This document shows positions 16,918 through 26,352 of a DNA stretch of 64,000 nucleotides, piece after piece. The stretch spans positions 310,001 to 374,000 of the forward strand of contig NZ_JAUSQU010000001.1 in assembly GCF_030811455.1 (NCBI RefSeq), written 5' to 3'. Source of the DNA: Streptosporangium lutulentum. GTDB lineage: Bacteria; Actinomycetota; Actinomycetes; Streptosporangiales; Streptosporangiaceae. The notes beneath the pieces are model-generated. The model saw nothing but the letters and a program-made list of their open reading frames with translations, was not told the DNA's origin and ran no database searches. A program made the translations under genes and the position numbers. Each line of letters starts with the position of its first letter. The stretch's first letter is position 1.

Positions 16918-17910
16918 GTGGGAACTACAACGCGTAGGTTCGACCTACCTCTCCGCATCCCCCCGCTTCCCTGTCCCTTTCCCAGCGAAGTGAACCCCCA
17001 CGTGGAAAGGGTCAATACCGAAACCCTGGACTGGCTCGTCGGCTCGGGAATCCTGGACGACGTCGAGACGGTGGAACGTTACCGTCAAGCCAAGTACGGC
17101 TGGCTGGGAGCCCGTACATATCCTTACGCCCAGCACCACACACTCCGCCTGGTGACCGACTGGTGCGTGTGGTTGTTCGCCTTCGACGACGCCTTCTGCG
17201 AGTCGGACCGCCGGGCCGCCGAGATGGCCAGGGCCCTACCCCAGTTGATCGTGGCCCTCGACGACCTGGAGGGCGTGGACGAGGCGGACGACGTCTTCGC
17301 CAAGGCCCTGCTCGAGATCAAGGGCAGGATCGTCAAGTACGGCGACGAGGACCAACTCGACCGCTGGCGCTCCGTCACCAAGGACTACCTCTTCGCCCAG
17401 GTGTGGGAGGCGGCCAACCGTGAGGACGAGGTGGTGCCGTCGCTGGACGATTACATCTTCATGCGGCGGCGCACCGGCGCCATGCTCACGGTCTTCGCCC
17501 TCATCGACGTCGCCAGCGGCTACAGCCTCACCCCCGCCGAATGGCGGCATCCGAGGGTGAGGGCGATCACCGAGAGTGCCAACGACGTCGTCGTCTGGGA
17601 CAACGACCTCATCTCCTACGCCAAGGAGAGCGGCGAGGGCAACTCCCGCAACAACCTGGTGAGCGTGCTGGTCAGTCACCGGGGTTACTCCCGCCAGCAG
17701 GCCATGGAAGTGATCGGCACGATGCGGAACCGGGCCATCGACGAGATGGTGACGTTGCGCCCCTCGCTGGAGGCGCTCGGTTCCGAGGCGGTGCTCGCCT
17801 ACGTCCGGGGCCTGGAATTCTGGATCAGCGGGAGCGTCGACTACTCGCTGACCAGTTCCCGCTACACGGGAGCCTGGCAGCGGGACGATCGAATGCCCGG
17901 CCCGCAGTGA
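16918..17910 (+). CDS. Class I terpene synthase (probably sesquiterpene type)
   Basis: A 330-aa bacterial terpene cyclase. The aspartate-rich metal motif FDDAFCE lies at D90-E95 and the NSE motif NDLISYAKE at N229-E237. Both bind the Mg2+ cluster that ionises a prenyl diphosphate. The length and fold fit single-domain bacterial synthases that usually accept farnesyl diphosphate, but the product cannot be read from sequence. GTG start at 16918; the preceding 70 bp are AT-rich (TATTATTTAAAG, TATAGGAATT) and probably carry the promoter. No cytochrome P450 or prenyltransferase is adjacent. Its TGA directly abuts the stop of the opposing STAND gene. Confidence 0.92.
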   Translation: MGTTTRRFDLPLRIPPLPCPFPSEVNPHVERVNTETLDWLVGSGILDDVETVERYRQAKYGWLGARTYPYAQHHTLRLVTDWCVWLFAFDDAFCESDRRAAEMARALPQLIVALDDLEGVDEADDVFAKALLEIKGRIVKYGDEDQLDRWRSVTKDYLFAQVWEAANREDEVVPSLDDYIFMRRRTGAMLTVFALIDVASGYSLTPAEWRHPRVRAITESANDVVVWDNDLISYAKESGEGNSRNNLVSVLVSHRGYSRQQAMEVIGTMRNRAIDEMVTLRPSLEALGSEAVLAYVRGLEFWISGSVDYSLTSSRYTGAWQRDDRMPGPQ

Positions 17911-20025
17911 TCACATCTGGGGGGCCGGGCCGTCTTCCTGGTCCCCCAGCGCGAGCTCGATCAGCTCGTCCAGGCTGAGCTTCCTGCCGTGCGCGAAGGC
18001 CTCGTCGTAGGCCGCCTCGCCCAGGAGCCGCTTGCACTCCTTGATGCACCGGTCGTGCTCGGTGTTGAAGAACGGCGAGTTCATCTGCGGCATGCCGAAG
18101 GTCCGCCAGTTGGCCTGGCCGCCGCCCATCAGCCGGGCCGCGAGCACCGGCTGCCCCTCCTCCAGCGCCTGCTTGGCGACCACCTCGATCGCCAGGCCGA
18201 TGCCGAGGACGTCGTGGAAGTAACGCTTGATCCGGAGCGCCTCGCGGGCGTTCGACATGGCCTCGGAGGAGCGGCCCATCACCTGGTAGACGCTGGCGAG
18301 CGCGTAGATCGCGTATGAGCGCAGCCAGAGCTCGCCGCGCTGGGTGCAGACCGCGATGCAGTCGCGCAACAGCACCTCGGCCTCGGCCGGCTCGTTCTGG
18401 ATGAGCAGCACCATGGACAGCTCGACGATGGAGGGGAGCAGTCCCGGGTTGAGCTCCCGCCCGCTCTTGTGGAACTCGATCGCCACGCCCAGCAGCGCGC
18501 TGGCCTTCTGCAGGTCGTTCTGGAGGAACGCGGACGTGCCGAGCATCTTGGTGGCGAGGATGACCGCGCCGGAGTCGCCGACCCTGACGGCGTCGGAGCT
18601 GCACTTCTCCGCCGCCTCCATGGCCCCGGCGATGTTGCCCTGCGCGCTGTGGATGTACGAGAGCACCCAGAGCGCCTTGCACCGCTCCGAGCTCGGCTGG
18701 GACACCAGCTCCAGGATCTTCTCCAGGTAGAACCTGCCCTCACGGGCCAGCCCGCAGGCCACCCACATGAACCACAACGAGGACAGCAGCTTCAACCCTG
18801 ACTGCTCCTGGCCGGGAGTGCGCAGGCAGTAGTCGAGGGCGACCCGGATGTTGTCGTGCTCATGGCGCATCCGGACGTACCAGTAGACCTGGCGGGCACC
18901 CGACCAGGCCTCCTCGCTCCGCGTGGCGAGCTGCAGGTAGTAATCCCGGTGCCGCTCCCGGATCTGCTCCGTCTCCTCCAGCTTCTCCAGCCACTCCTCG
19001 CCGTATTTGCGCAGGGTGTCGATCAGCCGGTACCGGTGCCCGGAGGGCGTGCCGTCACTCAGCAGGATGGACTTCTCCACCAGGCTGGCGATGAGATCCA
19101 TGATGTCTTCGGACGGGAGGTTGTCCCCGGCGCAGACGTAGCGGGCGGCGTCGAGCTCGAAGTCGCCGGAGAAGACCGACAACCGGGCCCAGAGGAGCCG
19201 CTCGGCCGGCTCGCACAGCTCGTGGCTCCAGCCGATCGCGGCGCGCAGCGTCTGGTGCCGGGGCAACGCCGTACGGCTGGCGCCCGCGAGCAGGCTGAAC
19301 CGGTCGGCCAGCAGGCCGAGGATCTGCTCCACCGACAGCGCCCGCATCCGGACCGCGGCGAGCTCGATGGCGAGGGGAATGCCGTCCAGGCGGCGGCAGA
19401 GCTCGGCCACCGGGCCGACGTTGCGCTCGTCCACCATGAAGTTGGGCACCACCGCGCCCGCTCTCTCGGCGAAGAGCTGCACCGCCTCGTTGGTGAAGAT
19501 GTTCTCCCCCGGCAGGTCTCCGGGGACGGCCAGCGGCGGGATGGTGACCGTGTGCTCGCCCTTGGCGTTGAGCGACTGGCGGCTGGTCGCCAGGATGGTC
19601 AGGCCCTTGGCGCTGGCCATCAGCTCTTCGAACAGCGCGGCGCAGGCGTCGACCATGTGCTCGCACGTGTCGATGATCAGGAGGATCTCGCGGTCGCCCA
19701 GCCATTCGATCAGCGTCTCGTTCGCCGAGCGGGCGGACTGGTCGGTGATCCCGAGCGCCGAGGTGATCGTGTGGCGGACCATTCCCGAGTCCTGCAGCCG
19801 GGCCAGGTCGGCGAACCAGACGCCGTCCCTGAAGTGATCCCGCATCTGGTGCGCGATGCGCAACGCCGTACGGGACTTGCCGACGCCGCCGATGCCGGTC
19901 ACCGTCACCAGGCGATGCTCCTGGAGCCGTTGACGGAGGGTGATCAGCAATCTGGTGCGTCCCACGAAGCTGGTGAGCTCATTGGGAAGATTGCCGCCTT
20001 GCCGCCGTCCTGGTGGCGTTGTCAT
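17911..20025 (-). CDS. AfsR/LAL-like STAND ATPase with TPR region, no DNA-binding domain
   Basis: A 704-aa protein beginning LPNELTSFVGRTRLL. The P-loop is GIGGVGKS (44-51) and Walker B is ILLIIDTCEH; RLDGIPLAIELAAVRMR and RLFRLIDTLRKYGEEWL-like blocks complete the NB-ARC and winged-helix part. A C-terminal TPR superhelix ends ARLMGGGQANWRTFGMPQM, a signature of LuxR-type large regulators, but the usual LuxR HTH is missing. It may act with a partner regulator or as a signalling ATPase. It converges on the terpene synthase with no spacer, so transcription readthrough would be antisense to that gene; a regulatory link is inferred, not shown. Confidence 0.85.
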   Translation of the reverse strand: MTTPPGRRQGGNLPNELTSFVGRTRLLITLRQRLQEHRLVTVTGIGGVGKSRTALRIAHQMRDHFRDGVWFADLARLQDSGMVRHTITSALGITDQSARSANETLIEWLGDREILLIIDTCEHMVDACAALFEELMASAKGLTILATSRQSLNAKGEHTVTIPPLAVPGDLPGENIFTNEAVQLFAERAGAVVPNFMVDERNVGPVAELCRRLDGIPLAIELAAVRMRALSVEQILGLLADRFSLLAGASRTALPRHQTLRAAIGWSHELCEPAERLLWARLSVFSGDFELDAARYVCAGDNLPSEDIMDLIASLVEKSILLSDGTPSGHRYRLIDTLRKYGEEWLEKLEETEQIRERHRDYYLQLATRSEEAWSGARQVYWYVRMRHEHDNIRVALDYCLRTPGQEQSGLKLLSSLWFMWVACGLAREGRFYLEKILELVSQPSSERCKALWVLSYIHSAQGNIAGAMEAAEKCSSDAVRVGDSGAVILATKMLGTSAFLQNDLQKASALLGVAIEFHKSGRELNPGLLPSIVELSMVLLIQNEPAEAEVLLRDCIAVCTQRGELWLRSYAIYALASVYQVMGRSSEAMSNAREALRIKRYFHDVLGIGLAIEVVAKQALEEGQPVLAARLMGGGQANWRTFGMPQMNSPFFNTEHDRCIKECKRLLGEAAYDEAFAHGRKLSLDELIELALGDQEDGPAPQM

Positions 20026-20164
20026 GGCGCCTCTCGGGGGGTAGCCGACACCTGCCCTCGCATCGTACAGTCTGAGCCCCGCCCTGTCCTTGACGTCGGA
20101 AGTGTACGGAGATGAGCTTTCCCCCGGGGAGGATGATCACCGTGGGGATGGCTAGCATGGACGG

Positions 20165-20332
20165 GTGACCTCGCATGAGCCTGATGATCTGCGCCCTGTC
20201 GACTTCTCCGAGGACGGCCTGCCGGTCCTGCCCGACCAGACCAGCGACGACACCGACCTCGGGTGGAGCGAGTGGCGCGAGGCGGACGACGACGCCCGGC
20301 TGATCGAGGACCGTCCGCCCCACTGGGGCTGA
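20165..20332 (+). CDS. Small acidic conserved protein (55 aa)
   Basis: GTG at 20165 to TGA at 20332 encodes a 55-residue, strongly acidic protein: MTSHEPDDLRPVDF, then LPVLPDQTSDDTDLGWSEW and a tail DARLIEDRPPHWG. The pattern 'DTDxGW ... DRPPHWG' is familiar from short actinobacterial hypothetical proteins. Codon use follows the genome (G/C at third positions), which supports real coding. It is divergent from the STAND gene. Function unknown; such proteins may bind a basic partner. Confidence 0.72.
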   Translation: MTSHEPDDLRPVDFSEDGLPVLPDQTSDDTDLGWSEWREADDDARLIEDRPPHWG

Positions 20333-20433
20333 CCCGCCTCCCGGCGCCGAGACCCCGAACGGGACCGGCCGAGGCCGGCCCCGAACCGGCCGGGTGGCCG
20401 GAACCGGCCAGGTCCGGCCGGGGCCGGGATCGG

Positions 20434-21348
20434 CTAGGAGACGACGTCCTTGCTCCGGAACCTGCGGAAGGCGAACGCGATCAGGATCACGGAGTAGGTG
20501 ACCGAGACGGCCACACCCTTGATCATGCCGTCGTATTCGGGTTGCGGGGCCAGGGCGTCCAGCCAGGCCGTGTTCCAGAACGTCGGAAGAAACTCCCGGA
20601 CCGAGCCGAGCGTCTCGACCGCCTGGAGGATGTTGCTCACGATCACCAGGCCCACCGCTCCGCCGACCGCGCCGAGCGGGGAGTCGGTGCTCACCGAGAG
20701 CAGGAAGGCCAGCGCGGCGACCACGAACTGGCTGACCAGCGCGTAGCCGATCACGACGCCGAACCTGGGCAGCACCTCCAGCGCGGCGATGGTCTCGCCG
20801 GTGCCGGGCACCCGGACGTCGTTCCAGCCGAAGGCCAGGGTTCCGGCCAGCAGGGCCATCAACGGCAGGCAGATCACCGCCGCCGCCGAGTAGCCCATCG
20901 CGACGACCAGTTTCTGCCGCAGCAGCCGGTCGCGGGGGATCGGGGCGGCCAGCAGGTAGCGCAGCGAGGACCAGCTGGCCTCGCTCGCCACCGTGTCGCC
21001 GCAGAACAGCGCCACGGCGACGACCAGCAGGAAGCCGACCGACACCGACAGGGCGAACGCGGCGAAGTTCAGCGCGCCCTCGGTGGCCAGGTCGGAGATG
21101 CGCAACGAGTTGGCCTGCTGGCTCGATCCGGCGCCGACCTTGAAGGCGACCACCAGGATCCACGGCAACGCGAGCAGCAGCCCGAACATCGCCAGCGTGC
21201 GGCGCCGCTTGAACTGGCGGACGATCTCCACGACGAGTGGCAGCGTGCGTCCCGGAGCGTATCCGGGCGCCGAGCCGCTCCCCGCGAGGTCGCTCCCGCC
21301 CGCCGTGCCGCCGGCGACGGCCGTGGCCGGGCTCTGGGCGTCGCTCAT
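20434..21348 (-). CDS. ABC-2 type transporter permease
   Basis: A 304-aa integral membrane protein with six or so hydrophobic segments (TLAMFGLLLALPWILVVAFK, AFALSVSVGFLLVVAVALFC, VAMGYSAAAVICLPLMALLA, VIGYALVSQFVVAALAFLLS, AVGGAVGLVIVSNIL, and a C-terminal ILIAFAFR). ABC2_membrane family: it forms the channel driven by the ATPase at the end of the preceding gene. ATG at 21348 overlaps that gene's TGA by 4 bp (ATGA), so both are made from one transcript. The likely role is export of a peptide, lipid or drug. Confidence 0.87.
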   Translation of the reverse strand: MSDAQSPATAVAGGTAGGSDLAGSGSAPGYAPGRTLPLVVEIVRQFKRRRTLAMFGLLLALPWILVVAFKVGAGSSQQANSLRISDLATEGALNFAAFALSVSVGFLLVVAVALFCGDTVASEASWSSLRYLLAAPIPRDRLLRQKLVVAMGYSAAAVICLPLMALLAGTLAFGWNDVRVPGTGETIAALEVLPRFGVVIGYALVSQFVVAALAFLLSVSTDSPLGAVGGAVGLVIVSNILQAVETLGSVREFLPTFWNTAWLDALAPQPEYDGMIKGVAVSVTYSVILIAFAFRRFRSKDVVS

Positions 21349-23987
21349 GCCTTCTCTCCGATCAGGTCCAGGAAAACGTCCTCGAGCCGGGGGCCCGACC
21401 CGTTGACGGGGGTGCGGCTGCGCAGCAGCTCGTCCACCGGTCCGGTCGTGATGAGGCTTCCGCGGTGCATGACCACCACATGGCTGCAGGTCTGCTCCAC
21501 CTCGGCGAGCAGGTGGCTGGAGACGATGACGGTACGGCCCTGTGCGGCGTAGCGGATCAGGACCGCGCGCATCTCGCGGATCTGGGGCGGGTCGAGGCCG
21601 TTGGTGGGTTCGTCGAGGACCAGCAGGTCGGGCAGGCCGAGCATGGCCTGGGCGATGGCCAGGCGCTGGCGCATGCCCTGGGAGTAGGTCCGCACGGCCC
21701 GTTCCAGGGCCTTGCCGAGCCCGGCGATCTCCAGGGCCTCGGCGAAGTGGGCGTCCTCGGTGGGGCGGCCGGTCGCCTTCCAGTAGAGCTCCAGGTTGTC
21801 CCGGCCGTTCATGTGCGGCATGAAGCCGGGACCCTCGACGAACGAGCCCAGCCTGGACAGGACCGGGGCGCCGGGGACGACCTTGTGACCGAAGATCCGG
21901 ATCTCACCCGCGTCGGGGTGGATCAGGCCCATCAGCATGCGCAGGGTGGTGGTCTTACCCGCCCCGTTGGGGCCGAGGAGGCCGAGCACCTGGCCGTGCT
22001 CGACGGTGAACGACAGGTCGTTCACCGCCAGCTCGCCGTTGCCGTAGGCCTTGGTCAGGCCGTCGATCCGCAAGGGGACGGAGTCCAGGGCGGGGTCGTG
22101 GTCGTCTCTCATGCGGCGGCGCCCGGCGAGCAGCAGGACGGCCGCGGCGACGAGGGAGGCCAGCGGCAACGCCCACGTCCACCACGCGGGGCCGGTGGAG
22201 GGCGTGCGCAGGGCGGCGTAGGTGGGGACGGTCACCGCCGGGGAGGCCAGGGCGACCTTGTAGACGGCCGGGGCCGCGGGGGTGCTGTAGCCGAGATCGG
22301 TGGTGGTGAACGCGACCCGCAGCCGGTGCCCGACGTCGAAGCCGTGGTCGATGGCGGGCAGGGTCACCGTCGCCTCACCCGAGCCGCCCTCGGGGACGGT
22401 GATCCTGATGGGGGCGACGAGCCCCTCGGGCAGGATCGGAGCCTGGGTGTCGCCCGCCACGTCGTAGAGCTTGGCGAACAGCGTCACGTCGCCCCGCCGG
22501 GCTTCGCCGTCCTCGTTCCCGCCTTCCCCGGCGCCCGCCGGATCGGCGGGGGAGGGCTCGCCGGGCTCCACGCTCACCCGCACCTTCACGGTGGAGCTGC
22601 CGGTGACCTGGAGCGGGGCGGTGAGCGGGGCGGAGTCGAAGACCGCGCTCTGGCCCGCCATGTCGATGGACAGGCCGAGGTTGGCGGAGCCGCCGGCGAG
22701 GCCGCCGAAACCGGGGACGGCGGAGATCGAGGAGGGGGATCCGCCCGGCGGGCTGGCCACCCGCTGCTCGGGGCCGCCGACCGGCACCGAGGTCTGGCCG
22801 GTGCCCGACAGACCGGCGTAGCCGGCGGCGGTGGCGTGCAACTGGACCGGACGGCGGGTGCCGGGGTCCCGGCCGCCGTCACGGGTGACGGTGAACGCGT
22901 TGTCCGCCCGGTCGGTTCCGGCGGTCTTCTTCAGGTAGCGGTCGAACCAGCCGAGCGTCTCCTCGTGGATCCAGTCGACCTCGCCGTTGCCGCCGTCGTG
23001 GCCGCCGTCGAACCAGGCGACGTCGACCGGGGCGCCGGTGGCGGCGATGGCCCTGGCGTTGGCGTCCGCCTGACCCAGGGTGAACAGCGAGTCCCGCTGC
23101 CCCTGGAGCAGCAGCGTCGGGATCTTGATCTTGCCGGGTACGGAGATCGGGCTCGACCTGCGCAGGGTCTCGACCGCGCTCGCGGTCGCCTGGCCGGTCT
23201 GCGCCACCTGCTGGTACATGTCGCAGATCTCCGGCAGGAACCGGCCGCAGCGGACCTCCTGCGCGGTGGGCGGCGCCGCGGGCCGCGCGGCGAGGCCGCC
23301 GGGCGTTTCCTGACCGGCGGCCGTGCCGATCCCCGGAACGGCCGGGGACGGGCCGCCCCGGCTGAAGAACAGCCCGGCCCACATGCGTTTGAACACCCCG
23401 TTCTGCGGCCCCTGCCCGGTGGCGTTGGGGAACAGCGCGTCGGCCAGGTCGTACCAGGTGATCTGCGGCACGATCGCGTCGATCCTGCCGTCGTGCGCGG
23501 CGGCCATCAGCGCGATGGCCCCGCCGTACGAGCCGCCCGCGATTCCCACCCTCGGATCGCCGTTCGCGTCGAGCTGGACCTCGGGCCGCTTGGCGACCCA
23601 GTCGACGAGCTGGCGGACGTCCTTGACCTCGTAGTCGGGGGAGTTCAGGGCGATCTCCCCGGTGGAGCGGCCGAATCCCCGCGCCGACCAGGTCAGCACG
23701 GCGTAGCCCTCCTGCGCCAGCCGCAGGGCGGGCTCCCTGACGCTCTGCTTGCTGCCGCCGAAGCCGTGCGCGAGCAGCACCACCGGCGCCTTGCCGCCTC
23801 CGGCGGGCGGGAAGAAACTCGCGTCCAGGGTCACCCGCTGGTCGTCGCCCGGCCCGTCGAGTACCTGGATCATCTGATCCTGAGCCCGCACCTGTGGTGC
23901 GGACGGCCACAGCAGCCAGGTCGCGACACCGACGACAAGCACGGCGACCACCGCTACCCAGGTGGCCGGCCTTCCCACAAGCTTCAT
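21345..23987 (-). CDS. Fusion of an exported alpha/beta-hydrolase and an ABC transporter ATPase
   Basis: 880 aa. Residues 8-28 form a membrane anchor/signal. An alpha/beta-hydrolase of the X-Pro dipeptidyl-peptidase/CocE kind follows: oxyanion region LLAHGFGGSK, nucleophile S153 in GGSYGG, FDGGHDGG near the acid/His, and an S15-type beta-sandwich. At about 620-640 lies a second membrane segment (TWALPLASLVAAAVLLLAG), then a basic stretch and a full ABC ATPase (Walker A GPNGAGKT 672-679, signature YSQGMRQRLAIAQ, Walker B LLVLDEPTNGLD). The topology therefore puts the hydrolase outside and the ATPase inside. With the overlapping permease it forms a complete exporter with a built-in extracellular hydrolase. 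Substrate unknown. Confidence 0.88.
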   Translation of the reverse strand: MKLVGRPATWVAVVAVLVVGVATWLLWPSAPQVRAQDQMIQVLDGPGDDQRVTLDASFFPPAGGGKAPVVLLAHGFGGSKQSVREPALRLAQEGYAVLTWSARGFGRSTGEIALNSPDYEVKDVRQLVDWVAKRPEVQLDANGDPRVGIAGGSYGGAIALMAAAHDGRIDAIVPQITWYDLADALFPNATGQGPQNGVFKRMWAGLFFSRGGPSPAVPGIGTAAGQETPGGLAARPAAPPTAQEVRCGRFLPEICDMYQQVAQTGQATASAVETLRRSSPISVPGKIKIPTLLLQGQRDSLFTLGQADANARAIAATGAPVDVAWFDGGHDGGNGEVDWIHEETLGWFDRYLKKTAGTDRADNAFTVTRDGGRDPGTRRPVQLHATAAGYAGLSGTGQTSVPVGGPEQRVASPPGGSPSSISAVPGFGGLAGGSANLGLSIDMAGQSAVFDSAPLTAPLQVTGSSTVKVRVSVEPGEPSPADPAGAGEGGNEDGEARRGDVTLFAKLYDVAGDTQAPILPEGLVAPIRITVPEGGSGEATVTLPAIDHGFDVGHRLRVAFTTTDLGYSTPAAPAVYKVALASPAVTVPTYAALRTPSTGPAWWTWALPLASLVAAAVLLLAGRRRMRDDHDPALDSVPLRIDGLTKAYGNGELAVNDLSFTVEHGQVLGLLGPNGAGKTTTLRMLMGLIHPDAGEIRIFGHKVVPGAPVLSRLGSFVEGPGFMPHMNGRDNLELYWKATGRPTEDAHFAEALEIAGLGKALERAVRTYSQGMRQRLAIAQAMLGLPDLLVLDEPTNGLDPPQIREMRAVLIRYAAQGRTVIVSSHLLAEVEQTCSHVVVMHRGSLITTGPVDELLRSRTPVNGSGPRLEDVFLDLIGEKA

Positions 23988-24202
23988 GCCGAGAGACTAC
24001 TGATCACAGCTGAGATGCTCCTGAGACGGCTCTCAGGTATCGCGGCAGGTCGGCCTCGGCGACCGGCCGGGGTCACGGGGCGCGGCGGGACTCCGGGGAA
24101 CGGGCCTGGGTGATCATTCGGTCGGGATGGGACAAGTCCCTCGTATGCCTAAGGGATGTCCCCGATTGCGGACCAAGGTAAGGGCGGGCATCATTTCGAC
24201 GC

Positions 24203-25363
24203 GTGAAGCCAGTCGCGAGCGTCAGAAGAAGAGTCACCCCGTTCATGGAGTGGGCCCTGCCCCACTGGACCCGGGGGAAGGCCGGCAGGGAGACGCCCGA
24301 GGATTTGTTCCGGCTGCTCTACCTCGGGTGGCTGGTGGCCTTCTCCTTCAAGGTGCTCGGAGCGTCCTGGGACGTCTCCTGGCACTTCAAGTGGCTCCGT
24401 GACGACCTGGCCCCGCCGCACCTGCTCAACAGCGTCGGCACGGCCATCGCCCTCGCGCTCACGATCATCCACGTCTACACCGGGTACGGCGTGGACAAGA
24501 CGGCACAGCGCCTCATCGCCTGGGGCACGGGCATCTTCCTGGTCGCGGTGCCGCTGGACCTGATCAACCACCGGATCAACGGGCTCGACATCACCTCGTG
24601 GAGCCCGTCCCACCTGATGCTCTACATCGGCACGTTCTTCATGATCTGCGGTGTGATCCGGGGCTGGTTCATCCGGGCGCGTCCCGGGCGGATGCGGACG
24701 CTGGTGCTCGGCGGGCTCTTCGTGTTCCTGTTCGAGAACGTCTGGTTCCCGGCCCAGCACCAGGAGTACGGCGTGTACAGCATCGCCGCCTGGGACCGCG
24801 GGCAGCCGGAGGCCGAGCCGATCCTGATCAAGTTCGCGGCCGACCAGATCGGCCTGCCGGTGGACGACCGGGCCGTGGCACTCCATTTCGCGTTGCCCGT
24901 GCCCGATCAGCTCTACCCGCTCTACGCCGTGATCGCCGCCGTGCTGGTCGCCGTCTACGCCCGCGCGATGATCGGCCGGATGTTCTCCGCCACCGCGATG
25001 ATCGGCGTCTACATCGTCTTCCGCACCCTGATCTGGCCGCTCCTCGCCCTCGCCGGCTTCCCGCACTCGGCGGTGCCGGTCTTCCTGATCGTCGGGGCAC
25101 TCGCCGTCGACCTGGCGTTCCTGATAAGGATGCCCGTGCTCCGGGCGCTGGCCGGCTCGCTCGGGGCCACCGTCCTGGTGGACCAGGCGCTCCGCGTCCA
25201 GCACGAGATGTTCATCGCCCCGCCGCTGGTGACCCCCATGACGATGGTGATCGGCTGGGCCGGGCTCGCGGTCCTGTGGCTGGCGGCCGAGTGGTCTCTC
25301 GGCCGTTACACCCTCCGGGCTCAGGAGAGGGAGGCCGTGGTCAGCGCCACCGCCACCCCGTAG
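24203..25363 (+). CDS. Polytopic membrane protein next to copper genes
   Basis: A 386-aa protein with about nine to ten membrane segments (VGTAIALALTIIHVYTGYG, GTGIFLVAVPLDLINHRI, LMLYIGTFFMICGVIRG, VLGGLFVFLFENVWF and others) and several intramembrane His (HLLNSVG, HVYTGYG, NHRINGLD, SHLMLYIG). I do not recognise a named family with certainty. It faces copD, and the two genes overlap tail to tail by 43 bp. A role in metal (copper) handling is inferred from location and the histidines only. GTG at 24203; ATG at 24245 is an alternative. Confidence 0.7.
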   Translation: MKPVASVRRRVTPFMEWALPHWTRGKAGRETPEDLFRLLYLGWLVAFSFKVLGASWDVSWHFKWLRDDLAPPHLLNSVGTAIALALTIIHVYTGYGVDKTAQRLIAWGTGIFLVAVPLDLINHRINGLDITSWSPSHLMLYIGTFFMICGVIRGWFIRARPGRMRTLVLGGLFVFLFENVWFPAQHQEYGVYSIAAWDRGQPEAEPILIKFAADQIGLPVDDRAVALHFALPVPDQLYPLYAVIAAVLVAVYARAMIGRMFSATAMIGVYIVFRTLIWPLLALAGFPHSAVPVFLIVGALAVDLAFLIRMPVLRALAGSLGATVLVDQALRVQHEMFIAPPLVTPMTMVIGWAGLAVLWLAAEWSLGRYTLRAQEREAVVSATATP

Positions 25364-26352
25364 GCGAGTCCCATCACGATGATCTCCGCAGTCGCCCACG
25401 CGACGACCGTCGTCGCCTGCCGTTCCGCGATCCGCGACAGCAGGCGAAAACGGATGTGGGCGGCGAGCGGGACGATGAGCGCCACGCACGCGGCCTTGGC
25501 CACCAGGAGAGGCCCGTACTCGCCGGTCAGCAGCGCTCCCGGCAGTTCGACGCCCGGGGTGAGGGCCATCGTGGCCAGGCCGTTCACCACACCGGAGGCG
25601 CCGACCACGATCAGCGCCAGCGTCGCCAGCCGGGAGAACCCCGGCAGGACCCGCGCCAGCAGCTCCCGATCCCGGGCGACCAGCAAGATGATCGTGACCA
25701 GTCCGCCGGTCCAGGCCGCCGCGCCCATCACGTGCAGCTCCATCGAGATCATGATGGGGTCGTGCCAGATCGAGGACACCGCGTGGCCGGTGACCGGGAT
25801 CGGGAGCAGCCCGAAGAAGGCGATCACGATCCGCAGCTCGGCCGGGACCTTCTCGCCGAACCGCACGGCCAGGAGCCCGATTCCGGCGTAGGACAACGCG
25901 CAGGCGGCGCTGAAGAGCATCCCCTGGCCCGCGCCGACGCCGTCGACATACTCGACGATCATGCCGGGGGTCGGGATCAGCCCGGGGTTCAGCTCGGCGG
26001 TCTGGAAGACGATGACGACCAGGGCCAGCACCGCCCACGCCCACGCGAACGTCACCGCCATCGGCCGTGCCCGGCGCATCACCGGCTCGGTCCGCTCGGG
26101 GTCGTCGAAACCCAGCAGCTTGGGCAGCAGGCTCAGCCCGACCACGGCCACCGCGGCCAGGTCGAGCAGCACCCGCAGCACCGGCAGGCCGTACTCCACC
26201 AGCGGGCCGGGGATCGCGATCCCCGGCACCGCCTCCTGGGCGGTGAGCGCCGTCGCGGCCAGCACGGCCAGCACGGCCGCCGAGACGAACGCGCCGGCCA
26301 CCAGCCTCCTGACCGTGTTCGCCTGGGGGGCGCGCTCAAGGGTGACGGTCAT
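25321..26352 (-). CDS. copD: CopD-family copper import membrane protein
   Basis: 343 aa from the ATG at 26352; longer readings run into copC in another frame and are not real. It has eight or so membrane spans and a CopD domain (LHVMGAAAWTGGLVTIILL, FSRLATLALIVVGASGVVNG, KAACVALIVPLAAHIRFRLL). Histidines in VTGHAVSSIWHDP and MELHVMG are candidate copper ligands. CopC and CopD work together in copper uptake or resistance in the envelope. The start overlaps the copC stop (ATGA), so this is a coupled operon copC-copD. The 3' end overlaps the opposing membrane-protein gene by 43 bp. Confidence 0.88.
   Translation of the reverse strand: MTVTLERAPQANTVRRLVAGAFVSAAVLAVLAATALTAQEAVPGIAIPGPLVEYGLPVLRVLLDLAAVAVVGLSLLPKLLGFDDPERTEPVMRRARPMAVTFAWAWAVLALVVIVFQTAELNPGLIPTPGMIVEYVDGVGAGQGMLFSAACALSYAGIGLLAVRFGEKVPAELRIVIAFFGLLPIPVTGHAVSSIWHDPIMISMELHVMGAAAWTGGLVTIILLVARDRELLARVLPGFSRLATLALIVVGASGVVNGLATMALTPGVELPGALLTGEYGPLLVAKAACVALIVPLAAHIRFRLLSRIAERQATTVVAWATAEIIVMGLAYGVAVALTTASLS

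Noticed and set aside
20333..20433. GGCCGG-rich repeats as a regulatory array
   Set aside because: They form simple overlapping hairpins, best seen as a terminator region; no regular spacing or motif could be defined.
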